Assembly (NCBI GenBank): GCA_900078775.1
Contig: LT549889.1
Span: 5,270,001 to 5,334,000 of the forward strand
Origin: Mycolicibacterium aurum
Lineage (GTDB): Bacteria > Actinomycetota > Actinomycetes > Mycobacteriales > Mycobacteriaceae
DNA: 64,000 bases
Direction: 5' to 3'
In this document: positions 26,739 through 35,895 of the stretch, one piece after another
Layout of the letters: each line of letters starts with the position of its first letter
Numbering within the stretch: position 1 is the stretch's first letter
Made by a program: the position numbers and the translations under genes
Notes under the pieces: generated by a model
What the model was told of the DNA's origin: nothing
Database searches by the model: none
Seen by the model: only the letters and a program-made list of their open reading frames with translations

Positions 26739-29714
26739 GTGCAGCGACTAGCTGACTTTGTGGTGCGGTGGCCGTTGGCTGTGATCGGGATCTGGCTGGC
26801 GGTGGCGGTGGCGCTGCCGCTGACCGCACCCAGCCTCACCGACATGGCCCAGAAGAACCCGTTGGCCATGCTGCCCGGGGAGGCGCCGTCCAGCGTCGCG
26901 GCCCGGCAGATGGAGGACGCCTTCCAGGAACCGGGCACCGACGACCTGCTGCTGGTGGTGCTGACCGACGAGGACGGTCTGGGCCCCGAACACGAGGCCA
27001 CCTACACCAAACTGGTGGACGCCCTGCGCGACGACCAGCAGAACGTGGTGATGCTCCAGGAATTCGTCGGCACCCCGGCCCTGCGCCCGACACTGACGAG
27101 CAAGGACGAGAAATCCTGGGTGCTGCCGGTCGGGCTGGCCGGGGCTCTGGGCACACCGCAGTCCTACGCCTCGTTCAAGGCGGTCTCGGAGACCATCGAG
27201 CAGACCACCGCCGGCGGCCCGCTGGAGGTCCACCTGGCCGGGCCGGCCGCCACCGTCGCCGACCTCACCGTCGCCGGCGAGAACGATCGGCTGCCCATCG
27301 AGATCGCCATCGCGTTGATGGTCCTGCTGGTGCTGCTGATCGTCTACCGCAACCCGGTCACCATGATGGTGCCGCTGGTCGGGATCGGCCTGTCCCTGGT
27401 GATCGCCCAATCGGTGGTCGCCGCCCTGTCGGACCTGACCGGTCTCGGCGTCTCCAACCAGGCGATGATCCTGCTCAGCGCCATCATCTTCGGCGCGGGC
27501 ACCGACTATGCGGTGTTCCTGATCAGCCGCTACCACGACTTCATCCGCGAGGGGTCGGACTCCGACGAGGCCGTCCGCCAGGCGCTCGGCTCGGTCGGCA
27601 AGGTGATCACCGCGTCGGCGGCCACCGTCGGCGTCACCTTCCTGGCCATCAGCTTCGCCAAGATGGGTGTGTTCTCCACGGTCGGCACGTCCGCGGCGGT
27701 CGGGGTCGGCGTGGCCTTCCTGGCCGCCATCACCCTGCTGCCGGCCATCCTGGCGCTCATCGGGCCGCGCGGCTGGATCAAACCGCGCAAGGAACGCACC
27801 TCGCGGATGTGGCGTAAATCGGGGGCGCGCATCGTGCGCCGACCGTGGACCCATCTCGTCGCCAGCCTGATCGTGCTGCTGCTGCTCGCCGGCCTGTCCG
27901 GGTTCGCCACCTTCAACTACGACGACCGCAAGGCGGTCGAGGCGTCGGCGCCCAGCTCGCTGGGCTACGCGGCGATGGAGCGTCACTTCGACGTCAACCA
28001 GCTGATCCCGTCCTACGTGCTGATCCGGTCCCCGAAGGATCTGCGCAACCCGGAAGCACTGGCCGACCTGGAGCAGCTCGCCGAACGGCTCACCCAGCTG
28101 CCCGACATCGAGATGGTCAGCGGCATCACCCGGCCGCTGGGCGTGGTGCCACCGGAGTTCCGGGCCACCTACCAGGCCGGCATCGTCGGATCCCGGCTCG
28201 CCGACGGGGCGGCCATGATCACCGACGGCACCGCCGACCTGAACCGGTTGGCAGACGGTGCGGACACCTTGGCCGCCAGCCTGGGCGATGTGCGCGGGCA
28301 GGTCGGCACCATCGCCGGCAGCCTGGAGCAGATGGTCGACGCGTTCGCCGCGCTGCGCGGCCAGTACGGCGGCGACAAGCTGGTCCGCAACGTCGAGATC
28401 GCGGCCAAGCTGGTCGCCAGCGTCAACAAGCTCGGCAACGAGATGGGCGTCAACCTGATGGCGACCCGGGACCAGTTCGCCTGGGTCACACCGGTGCTCG
28501 CCGCGCTGCACGGCAATGTGGTCTGCGACCTCGACCCGTCCTGCAGCCAGACCCGCATCCACCTGTCCCGGCTCGCGGCCGCCCGCAACGACGGCACGCT
28601 CGCCGAGATCGAGGATCTGTCCGGGCAGCTGGAGTCGCTGCAGGACCGGCAGTCGCTCAACGCGGCCCTCACCCAGGTCGGCACCGCCTTCACCCGGCTC
28701 ACCGAGTCGATGGAGGCCATGGGGCTGGACAGCCCGGACGGCGCGCAGGCCACCCTGGCCCAGCTGCGTCAGGGGGCGGACCGGTCGGCCAAGGGCAGCC
28801 GGCAGGTGGCCGACGGCGTCGACCAGATCGTCGAGCAGATCAAACTGATGCGCACCGGGCTGGACCAGGCGGCCGCCTTCCTGCTGTCGATGAAGAAGAA
28901 CGCCGCGGCACCGGCCATGGCGGGCTTCAACATTCCGCCCGAGATCCTGCTGATGGAGGACTTCAAGGCGGCGACCAAGGCCTACGTGTCACCCGACGGG
29001 CACTCGGCGCGCTACCTGGTGTTCACCAAGCTCGACCCGTTCAGCTCGGAGGCGATGGATCAGGTCACCGCCATCGAGGACACCGCGCGCAGCGCGCTGC
29101 CCAACACCGCGCTCTCGGACGCCTCGGTGTCGATGGGCGGCTACCCGGTGGCGCTGGCCGACACCCGCGACTACTACGAGAACGACATCCGGTTCATCGT
29201 CATCGTGACCGTGATCGTGGTCCTGCTGATCCTGATGGCGCTGCTGCGGGCGATCATCGCGCCGCTGTATCTGGTTGGCTCCGTGGTGGTTTCCTACTTC
29301 GCCGCGCTCGGTATCGGGGTGCTGCTGTTCCAGGTCATCCTGGACCAGCAGCTGCACTGGTCGGTGCCGCCGCTGGCGTTCGTGGTGCTCGTCGCGGTGG
29401 GCGCGGACTACAACCTGCTGCTGGTGTCCCGGATGCGGGACGAGGCCCCGCTGGGCCGGATCGGCATCATCCGCACCCTGAGTTCGACGGGCGGTGTGAT
29501 CACCGCGGCCGGCCTCATCTTCGCCGCGTCGATGTGGGGTCTGCTGTTCGCCAGTATCAGTACTGTGGTGCAAGGCGGGTTCGTCATCGGCATCGGCATC
29601 CTGCTGGACACCTTCCTGGTCCGGACCGTCACGGTGCCCGCCCTGGCGACCCTGATCGGCAAGGCGAACTGGTGGCCATCACGACTGACACGGCGGGAGA
29701 GCGGCAGGGTATGA
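26739..29714 (+). CDS. mmpL10: MmpL10-like RND lipid exporter
   Basis: The 991-aa RND-family transporter is expected to move the diacyltrehalose precursor of TPP across the inner membrane. It has the N-terminal membrane helix, a first periplasmic domain, and a first helix bundle with the proton-relay block GAGTDYAVFLISRY at about 255. A large coiled, Ala/Gly/Asp-rich second periplasmic domain follows (about 400-800), then a second bundle with VAVGADYNLLLVSRMRDE. The length matches MmpL10. The start is GTG 26739 with GGAGG just upstream. Its TGA overlaps the ATG of the PE-PPE hydrolase (ATGA), so export and extracellular processing genes are translationally coupled. Confidence 0.88.
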   Translation: MQRLADFVVRWPLAVIGIWLAVAVALPLTAPSLTDMAQKNPLAMLPGEAPSSVAARQMEDAFQEPGTDDLLLVVLTDEDGLGPEHEATYTKLVDALRDDQQNVVMLQEFVGTPALRPTLTSKDEKSWVLPVGLAGALGTPQSYASFKAVSETIEQTTAGGPLEVHLAGPAATVADLTVAGENDRLPIEIAIALMVLLVLLIVYRNPVTMMVPLVGIGLSLVIAQSVVAALSDLTGLGVSNQAMILLSAIIFGAGTDYAVFLISRYHDFIREGSDSDEAVRQALGSVGKVITASAATVGVTFLAISFAKMGVFSTVGTSAAVGVGVAFLAAITLLPAILALIGPRGWIKPRKERTSRMWRKSGARIVRRPWTHLVASLIVLLLLAGLSGFATFNYDDRKAVEASAPSSLGYAAMERHFDVNQLIPSYVLIRSPKDLRNPEALADLEQLAERLTQLPDIEMVSGITRPLGVVPPEFRATYQAGIVGSRLADGAAMITDGTADLNRLADGADTLAASLGDVRGQVGTIAGSLEQMVDAFAALRGQYGGDKLVRNVEIAAKLVASVNKLGNEMGVNLMATRDQFAWVTPVLAALHGNVVCDLDPSCSQTRIHLSRLAAARNDGTLAEIEDLSGQLESLQDRQSLNAALTQVGTAFTRLTESMEAMGLDSPDGAQATLAQLRQGADRSAKGSRQVADGVDQIVEQIKLMRTGLDQAAAFLLSMKKNAAAPAMAGFNIPPEILLMEDFKAATKAYVSPDGHSARYLVFTKLDPFSSEAMDQVTAIEDTARSALPNTALSDASVSMGGYPVALADTRDYYENDIRFIVIVTVIVVLLILMALLRAIIAPLYLVGSVVVSYFAALGIGVLLFQVILDQQLHWSVPPLAFVVLVAVGADYNLLLVSRMRDEAPLGRIGIIRTLSSTGGVITAAGLIFAASMWGLLFASISTVVQGGFVIGIGILLDTFLVRTVTVPALATLIGKANWWPSRLTRRESGRV

Positions 29715-30838
29715 GGAAGCTACTCGCGGCGGCCACCGCCTTCCTGACCGTCGGCGTGACCGGACCGCTGGGCGTGGGCATCGCCACCGCCGACGACCCG
29801 CCGCCCGGGCCCGCCGAATTCGACCGGCCGGGGCACGCCCGCGCCATCGAGGGCCGCGGTTACGCCCTCGGCGGCGCCCACGTGATGGGCATCCCGTACG
29901 ACGAATACATCATGCGCACCGGGGCCGAGTGGTTCCCGGACCTGAATCGTCAGATCGTCGACTACCCGGCGGGCCAGGTACAGGGGCACACCCTGGAGCG
30001 GTTGTTCCCGGGCATCGGGCGCCTCGACGACGACTTCCCCGGACTCGGCATCGACGGTCCCAGCTACGGCGAGTCCATCGACGTCGGCGGGCCCAACCTG
30101 CTGGCCGCGATCCGCGAGGGCGGCCCCGGTATGGCGATCGGCCTGTCCGAGGGTGCCTCGGTGCTCGACGACGTGCGGGCGCGGCTGGCCAACGATCCGA
30201 CCGCCCCGCCGCCGGATCAGCTGGCCTTCGCGACCTACGGGAACCCGGTGGGCAAGCACGCCTTCGGCGAGAGCTTCCTGAGCCAGAACTTCCCCGTCGG
30301 CAGCGTCGTGCCCTCGTTGGACTACCGGATGCCGGCCCCGGTGGAGAGCCAGTACGACTCGCATCTGTTCGTCTCGGCCTACGACAGCATCGCCGACTGG
30401 CCGCAGCGTTCGGACAACTGGATCTCGGTGGCCAACGCGATCGTCGGCCTGGCCACCGGGCACACCGCGGTCGCCTTCACCAACCCGAAAATGGTGCCGC
30501 CGCAGAACATCCGGACCACGGTCAATTCGCGTGGCGCCCGGACCACGACGTACATGATCCCCGAGGAGCACCTGCCGCTGGTGCTGCCGTTCAAGTACCT
30601 CGGTGTCGACAAGGGCACGCTGATGCAGCTCGACGCGATCCTGAAACCCTATGTGGACGCCGGGTATACCCGTAACGACGATCCCGCGACGGCGCCGATC
30701 ACGGTGGACCCGGTCAACGGCTACGACCCCGCCGAGGTCACCGCCCCGGCCACCCAGGCCGCGTTCGGTGGCGGTGCGGACCCGGTGTCGCAGTTGATGG
30801 CCGGTCTGCAGTACGTGCTGAACAACCCGCCGAAGTAG
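29711..30838 (+). CDS. Secreted PE-PPE-domain serine hydrolase, probable TPP acyltransferase
   Basis: The 375-aa exported alpha/beta hydrolase has a cleavable signal peptide (about residues 1-26, ending GIATA). Its PE-PPE (PF08237-type) domain has the nucleophile Ser146 in the GLSEG elbow. In M. smegmatis the equivalent gene product, called PE, was reported to finish TPP outside the membrane by moving phleic acyl chains between diacyltrehalose molecules. The same role is inferred here from position, export signal and domain. The start is the ATG at 29711 overlapping the mmpL stop. It converges with the Sap-like gene with only three bases between stops. Confidence 0.83.
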   Translation: MRKLLAAATAFLTVGVTGPLGVGIATADDPPPGPAEFDRPGHARAIEGRGYALGGAHVMGIPYDEYIMRTGAEWFPDLNRQIVDYPAGQVQGHTLERLFPGIGRLDDDFPGLGIDGPSYGESIDVGGPNLLAAIREGGPGMAIGLSEGASVLDDVRARLANDPTAPPPDQLAFATYGNPVGKHAFGESFLSQNFPVGSVVPSLDYRMPAPVESQYDSHLFVSAYDSIADWPQRSDNWISVANAIVGLATGHTAVAFTNPKMVPPQNIRTTVNSRGARTTTYMIPEEHLPLVLPFKYLGVDKGTLMQLDAILKPYVDAGYTRNDDPATAPITVDPVNGYDPAEVTAPATQAAFGGGADPVSQLMAGLQYVLNNPPK

Positions 30839-30841
30839 CGG

Positions 30842-31477
30842 TTACCAGCTGACCAGCCCGACCGCGAGCAGCACGACGCCGACCACCGCGACCAGGGCCG
30901 CGACCCCGCGCCGGCCCTGCGCCTGCAGCCAGTCGTTGAGCGCGGCCAGTTGGGTCCGGGTGCGTTCGGGTGCGACAAGGTAGGCCAGCAGCGGGATCTC
31001 GACGAGCGCGAAGGCCACCATGTTGAAGGTGACCAGCGCGGCGATCCGGGTGGAGGAGCCGACGTCGGCGGTGCCGATGACGGCCAGCGCCGCCAGATAG
31101 TCCACCGACGGCAGCGCGATGCCCAGCCCGGCGCCGGAGGCGACCCACAGTGATTGGCCCTCCAGCAGCCGGGTCAGCCACTGCGGCCGGGTGCGCGGGC
31201 GGGCGGTGGTGAGCGCCAGCGCGGCGGCGGCCAGCAGGGCGAGCACGCCGATCCCGACCTGCACCCGGGGCAGGGTGAAGTGCGCCGACTGCGGCAGCCG
31301 GGATTCCACCAGGAACAGCACCACCAGGCCGACCGTCAGGCCCATCAGGAATCCGCCGCACAGGAAGGCGGTGAGCTGCAGCAGCGGGCGGGGCCGGTTG
31401 AGCATCAGCACCGACATCCCGATGCGGAACGGCTCCAGGCTGACCGCGACGGCCATGACCAGCAGGGTGATCCACAT
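30842..31477 (-). CDS. Sap/GAP-family membrane protein
   Basis: The 211-aa protein has six predicted membrane helices and the general sequence of the GAP/Sap (GPL-addressing, sulfolipid-addressing) family, small integral proteins encoded beside MmpL lipid exporters. It includes ITLLVMAVAVSLEPFRIGMS at the N-terminus and a central helix pair with GIALPSVDYLAALAV. Members are thought to assist MmpL-driven glycolipid export. It lies 12 bases downstream of the fadD gene on the same strand, so the two form an operon convergent to papA-mmpL-PE. Confidence 0.8.
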   Translation of the reverse strand: MWITLLVMAVAVSLEPFRIGMSVLMLNRPRPLLQLTAFLCGGFLMGLTVGLVVLFLVESRLPQSAHFTLPRVQVGIGVLALLAAAALALTTARPRTRPQWLTRLLEGQSLWVASGAGLGIALPSVDYLAALAVIGTADVGSSTRIAALVTFNMVAFALVEIPLLAYLVAPERTRTQLAALNDWLQAQGRRGVAALVAVVGVVLLAVGLVSW

Positions 31478-31489
31478 GGCGGGCGCCGG

Positions 31490-33219
31490 TCAGGCGTCCA
31501 GCCGCACGAACTGTCCCTGCCGGTGTTGCTCGACGCAGGCCGAGCGGCGGATCTTGCCGCTGGTGGTGGTCGGGATGGAGCCGGGGGCCACCAGCACGAT
31601 GTCGGCGACCTGCAGGCCGTGCGCACGCGAGATGGCGGCGGTCACATCGCTTTTCACGCCGGTCAGTTCATGGTCGTCATCGCGTTGCTTGAATTCGATG
31701 ATGGTGACCAGCTTTTCGCTCTGTTCGTCGGCCACGGCGATGGCCGCGACCCGGCCGCGGGTGATGGTGCGGACGGTGGCCTCGATATCCTCGGAGTAGT
31801 GGTTGCGGCCGCGCACGATCAGCATGTCCTTGATGCGGCCCACGATGAAGAGGTCGCCGCCCGAGATGAAGCCGCGGTCCCCGGTGCGCAGCCAGTCGTG
31901 TTCGGGAAGGTCGGCGGGCCCGTCGACAAGTGTTGCCCCGAAACCGGTTCCGGTCTGATCGGGTTTGCGCCAGTACCCGGCGGAGACGTTCTCGCCGTGC
32001 GTCCAGATCTCGCCGACGGTGCCGTCCGGACACGGCCGGCCGGTTTCGGTGTCGGCGATCAGCACCAGCGGGGAGGGCGGTAGACCGTAGCGCAGCAACG
32101 GTGTCCCGCCGGGCTGCGGGACGGCCCGGCCCTCGGTGAGTTCGTCGGTACCGAACTCGACGGCCTCGGGGCCCGGCCCTCGCTGCCGCTGGCCACGAAG
32201 ACCGTCGCCTCGGCCAGGCCGTAGGACGGCATCAGCGCCTCGGGCGGGAACCCGAACGGGCCGAACCGTTCGTTGAACCGCGCCACGGTGCTCGGGTCGA
32301 CACGCTCGGCTCCGCAGATCAGGCTGATGACGCCGCTCAGGTCGAGGCCGGCGAGGTCGGCGTCGTCGGTACGTCGGGCCGCGAGATCCAACGCGAAGTT
32401 GGGTCCGCCGGTCACCACGGTGGCATGCCGGGCCATCGACTGCAGCCAACGCGACGGTCGGGTGAGGAAGGCGATCGGGCTCATCAGGTCGCCCGGTACC
32501 CCGCCCAGGATGGGTGCCGCGACCCCGAGCATCAGGCCCATGTCGTGGTAGAAGGGCAGCCAGGAGACCAGCGCGCTGCCCGCCGGGAACTGCCCGCCGA
32601 ACCGGCGCAGGTAATCGGGCATCAGCTGCTCGAAGTTCGCGTACAGGTTGCGGTGGCTGATCATCACGCCGGCCGGCGCCCGGGTGGAGCCCGAGGTGTA
32701 CTGCAGGTAGGCGATGTCCGGGCCGTCGGGCGCATCGGCGGGCTCGGGTTCGGTGGAGTCCAGGTCCAGGGTGTCCACCGCGATCACCGCGATGACGGCG
32801 GCGCCGTCGTCCACGTACTGGGCGGCCACGTCGAACAGCGCGGCGGTGGTCAGCACCACGGCGGGGTCGGTGTCGGTGACCACGGCGCTGGTGCGTTCGT
32901 CGTGGGCCCCGGGCACCGGGGCAGACAGCGGGACGGCGATGAAGCCGGCCTGCATGGCCGCCAGGAACGCCACGATATAGGGCAGACCCTGCGGGGCGAT
33001 GATCAGCGCGCGGTCGCCGGGGGAGCCGTGCTGGCTCAGTTCCTCGGCCAGGTTGAGGGTGCGCCGGTACAGCTGCGCATAGGTCAGCGACTCGATGGCC
33101 CCGTCGGGGTCGCGGTCGTAATCGGTGTACGTGAAGGCGGTGCTGTCGGGTGAAACACCAGCGCGTTCCCGCAGCACGGTCAGGATGGACGCGTTGGGCA
33201 TGGGGGTCAGGCTACTCAT
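31490..33219 (-). pseudogene. fadD23: FadD23-like fatty acyl-AMP ligase, single-base frameshift
   Basis: The locus encodes a long-chain fatty acyl-AMP ligase that should load fatty acids onto the pks. All adenylation motifs can be read across two frames: YTSGSTRAPAGVMISH, LPFYHDMGL, PSYGLAEATVFVA in the first, and LRTGDRGF, GRIKDMLIVRGRN and TTTSGKIRR in the second. The break lies at about 32177-32180, where restoring one G to a GGG run in GAGGGCC would join SGSE to GPGPEAVEF. The start chosen is ATG 33219, with AGGGTGA upstream. The length of 1730 nt is exactly one base short of an intact 577-codon gene. If real, the ligase lacks its A7-A10 half, including the catalytic Lys, and TPP synthesis may be lost. 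It could also be an assembly error. Confidence 0.8.
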
Positions 33220-33277
33220 TGCGTTCACCCTGAGCGTGACCATGGCCACCGTGACGGCCCGCGGGCAGGATTGCGGC

Positions 33278-34326
33278 GTGGTTTCCGTCCAGACGGCCCT
33301 GCCCGTCGTCGATCTCCGTGCCGATCCGGCCGCGCTGCGCCGGCGCCTCGGCCAGGTCGCACACGAGGTGGGGTTCTTCTATCTGACCGGCCACGGCGTA
33401 CCCGAGCCGCTCATCTCGCGGGTGCTGGACACCGCGCGCCGGTTCTTCGCGCTGCCGCAGGCCGACAAGGACGCGATCGCCATGGTCAACAGTCCGCATT
33501 TCCGGGGCTACACCCGGTTGGGCGGGGAGCTGACCGGCGGGGCGGTGGACTGGCGCGAGCAGATCGACATCGGGCCCGAACGGGTCCCGCTGGTCGACCC
33601 GCCCGAGCAGTACCTGCGGCTGCAGGGGCCCAATCAATGGCCGGCCGGGCTGCCGGAGTTCCCGGGGGTGCTCGCCGAATGGGATGCCGAGCTGGCGCGG
33701 GTCGGGCGGACGCTGTTGTCGCACTGGGCCGCCGCGCTGGGCAACCCGCCCGACGTATTCGACGCCGCGTTCGCCGACACCCCGGCCACCTTGATCAAGG
33801 TGATCCGGTACCCGGGCGGGGCGGCCTCGGAGCAGGGCGTCGGGGCGCACCGTGACGCCGGGGTGCTGACGCTGCTGCTGGCCGAGCCGGACAGCCGGGG
33901 TCTGCAGGTGCGGACCGGCGGGCGGGAGCGCAGCGACTGGGGAATGACACCGGCGGGCGGGAGCGCAGCGACTGGGGGAATGACACCGGCGGGCGGTACG
34001 TGGATGTCGACCCGCTGCCCGGGGCGCTGATCGTCAACATCGGCGAGATGCTGGAGATCGCCAGCGGCGGATATCTGCGCGCCACCGAACACCGGGTGCA
34101 GATCCAGGACCGTGAGCGGCTGTCGGTGGCCTACTTCTTCAATCCGCGGCTCGACGCGCAGATCCCGGTACTGCAACTGCCCGCCGACCTGGCGGCGCGG
34201 GCCCGCGGGGTCACCGACGACCCGTCCAATGATCAGATCTATTCGGTTTACGGCCGTAATGCCTGGAAGAGCCGTGTCCGCGCGCATCCGGATGTCGCGG
34301 CCGCTCACCGGTACGGGCAGCCGTAG
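33278..34326 (+). pseudogene. 2-oxoglutarate/Fe(II) oxygenase (isopenicillin N synthase-like), disrupted by a 71-bp tandem repeat
   Basis: The N-terminal frame starts at GTG 33278 (VVSVQTALPVVDLRADPAALRR) and carries the DIOX_N domain and the iron ligands HRD in GVGAHRDAGVLTLLL. At 33914-33984 two copies of a 35/36-bp repeat push the frame off, and it ends at 34030. The third Fe ligand (ATEHRV) and the 2OG-binding Arg (RLSVAYFF) are in the other frame, ending at 34326. Removing the 71 bases gives a continuous 325-aa protein (LQVRTGGRYVDVDPLPG). The disrupted product lacks a complete active site. Repeat copy number could switch the frame back. Confidence 0.82.
33914..33996 (+). repeat. 35/36-bp tandem repeat inserted in an ORF
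   Basis: Unit 1 is 33914-33948 (35 bp). Unit 2 is 33949-33984 (36 bp), differing by one extra G in the run after GCGACT. A third partial copy (ACCGGCGGGCGG, 33985-33996) resumes the host gene. The core GGGAGCGCAGCGACTGGGG resembles the GAGCGCAGCGA-type short repeats seen between mycobacterial genes. Confidence 0.85.
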
Positions 34327-34352
34327 CGGGCGTGTGTGAAGATGAGGATGCT

Positions 34353-34835
34353 ATGAGCGACACACATTTGAGCCCGGCTTCGCTGCGCGAGGCGTTCGGG
34401 CATTTCCCGACCGGAGTCATCGCCATCGCCGCCGAGGTCGACGGTGTGCGGGTCGGTCTGGCGGCCAGCACCTTCGTGCCGGTGTCGCTGGACCCGCCGC
34501 TGGTGTCGTTCTGCGTGCAGAACTCATCGGAGACGTGGCCCAAGCTCAAGGGCCTGGCGTCCCTGGGCATCAGCGTGCTCGGTGAGTCCCACGATGCGGC
34601 CGCCAAGACGCTGGCCGCCAAGACCGGTGACCGGTTCGCCGGACTGGAGACGCACTCCGCGGACAGCGGCGCGGTCTTCGTGCACGGCACCAGCGTGTGG
34701 CTGGAAACCACCATCACCCAAGAGGTGCCGGCGGGCGATCACACCATCGTGGTACTGCAGATCAGCGACATCGTCGTGCACGACGTGCCGCCGATCGTGT
34801 TCCACCGCAGCACGTTCCGCAAACTCGGCAACTGA
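34353..34835 (+). CDS. Flavin reductase-family protein
   Basis: The 160-aa protein is an FMN-binding split-barrel flavin reductase-like protein. The recognisable blocks are FGHFPTGVIAIAAEVDG, GLAASTFVPVSLDPPLVSFCVQ, SWPK-like TWPKLKG and the C-terminal GDHTIVVLQI. Such enzymes reduce FMN or FAD with NAD(P)H for a partner monooxygenase. The gene equals Rv0245 in position (between fadE5 and sdh1). Start: ATG 34353 after GATGAGGA; a longer frame begins in the preceding gene's tail. A cognate oxygenase is not evident nearby. Confidence 0.82.
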   Translation: MSDTHLSPASLREAFGHFPTGVIAIAAEVDGVRVGLAASTFVPVSLDPPLVSFCVQNSSETWPKLKGLASLGISVLGESHDAAAKTLAAKTGDRFAGLETHSADSGAVFVHGTSVWLETTITQEVPAGDHTIVVLQISDIVVHDVPPIVFHRSTFRKLGN

Positions 34836-34847
34836 GCCTGCCGAACG

Positions 34848-35009
34848 TCAGGGCCGCGACGCCAGCTGCTCGCGATATCCGCTGATCCGCTGCTCGAGCT
34901 CGGCGGCGTCGTCCGGTCTGCCTTCCTTGCGAGCCAACTCCGCGCGGGCCGTGAGCTCGCGGATCGCGGTGCGAATATCGTTGACGCTGATCGTTTCTCG
35001 GTGCGACAT
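34848..35009 (-). CDS. Small 53-aa hypothetical protein
   Basis: A small, charged, helical protein beginning MSHRETISVNDIRTAIREL and containing ELEQRISGYREQL; it is rich in Glu, Arg and Ala and likely forms a coiled coil. The ribosome binding site GGAGGGG lies about nine bases before the ATG at 35009, which supports translation. I do not recognise the family. It converges with the flavin reductase gene, 12 bases apart, and lies downstream of the sdh1 terminator. Confidence 0.65.
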   Translation of the reverse strand: MSHRETISVNDIRTAIRELTARAELARKEGRPDDAAELEQRISGYREQLASRP

Positions 35010-35059
35010 AACAGTGCCCCTCCAAGGTTGATTGGCCACTGCATCCGAGGGTACGCCCG

Positions 35060-35131
35060 AAAAAACAAAAGGCCAGCCGCGAACGTGAAACGGCTGCGGA
35101 GATCCTCGGGATCTTCCGCAGCCGTTTCACG
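35060..35131 (-). terminator. Rho-independent terminator of the sdh1 operon
   Basis: A perfect 17-bp stem (35084-35100 with 35115-35131) is extended by an inner GATCC/GGATC pairing. On the minus strand it is followed, after a short spacer, by a T-tract (TTTTGTTTTTT, 35060-35070). It starts 12 bases after the sdhB stop codon. Confidence 0.85.
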
Positions 35132-35142
35132 CTCGTGAGGTA

Positions 35143-35892
35143 CTACCGCCGGAACAGCTTGTTGCCCAGCCAGACGATCGGGTCGTACTTGCGGTCGGCG
35201 ACGCGCTCCTTCATCGGGATCAGCGCATTGTCGGTGATCTTGATGTGCTCGGGGCAGACCTCGGTACAGCACTTGGTGATGTTGCAGTACCCGAGCCCGT
35301 GCTCCTCCTGGGCCATCTGCTGACGGTCCACGGTGTCCAGCGGGTGCATGTCCAGCTCGGCGATGCGCATGTGGAACCGCGGGCCGGCGAAGTTCTGCTT
35401 GTTCTCCTCGTGGTCACGCACCACGTGACAGACGTTCTGGCACAGGAAGCACTCGATGCACTTGCGGAACTCCTGTGACCGGTTCACGTCCTCCTGCATC
35501 ATCCGGTACTCGCCGGGCTGCAGATCCTTGGGCGGGGTGAACGACGGGATCTGGCGCGCCTTCTCGTAGTTGAAGGACACGTCGGTCACCAAGTCCCGCA
35601 TCACCGGGAAGGTGCGCAGCGGGGTGATGGTCACCGTCTCGTTCTCGTCGAACGTCGACATCCGGGTCATGCACATCAGCCGCGGCCGGCCGTTGATCTC
35701 GGCCGAGCACGATCCGCACTTGCCGGCCTTGCAGTTCCACCGCACCGCGAGGTCGCCGGCCTGGGTGGCCTGCAGCCGGTGCACGATGTCGAGCACCACC
35801 TCGCCCTCGTTCACCTCGACGGTGTAGTCCTGCAGGTCGCCGCCGCTCTCATCGCCGCGCCAGACCCGCAGCTTCGCGTTATAGGCAGCCAT
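35143..35892 (-). CDS. sdhB: Succinate dehydrogenase-1 iron-sulfur subunit
   Basis: The 249-aa protein carries the three iron-sulfur clusters that pass electrons from the flavoprotein to quinone. The [2Fe-2S] motif is CKAGKCGSC with a distal Cys in LMCMTRM. The second domain has CIECFLCQNVCH and CNITKCCTEVCPEHI, supplying the [4Fe-4S] and [3Fe-4S] ligands. It matches Rv0247c in type and position. It follows sdhA with a three-base gap and is the last gene of the operon. Start: ATG 35892. Confidence 0.93.
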   Translation of the reverse strand: MAAYNAKLRVWRGDESGGDLQDYTVEVNEGEVVLDIVHRLQATQAGDLAVRWNCKAGKCGSCSAEINGRPRLMCMTRMSTFDENETVTITPLRTFPVMRDLVTDVSFNYEKARQIPSFTPPKDLQPGEYRMMQEDVNRSQEFRKCIECFLCQNVCHVVRDHEENKQNFAGPRFHMRIAELDMHPLDTVDRQQMAQEEHGLGYCNITKCCTEVCPEHIKITDNALIPMKERVADRKYDPIVWLGNKLFRR

Positions 35893-35895
35893 GTC

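Noticed and set aside
26748..28562. 604-aa ORF antisense to mmpL
   Set aside because: Asp/Gly/His/Gln-rich shadow of the transporter gene, no domain.
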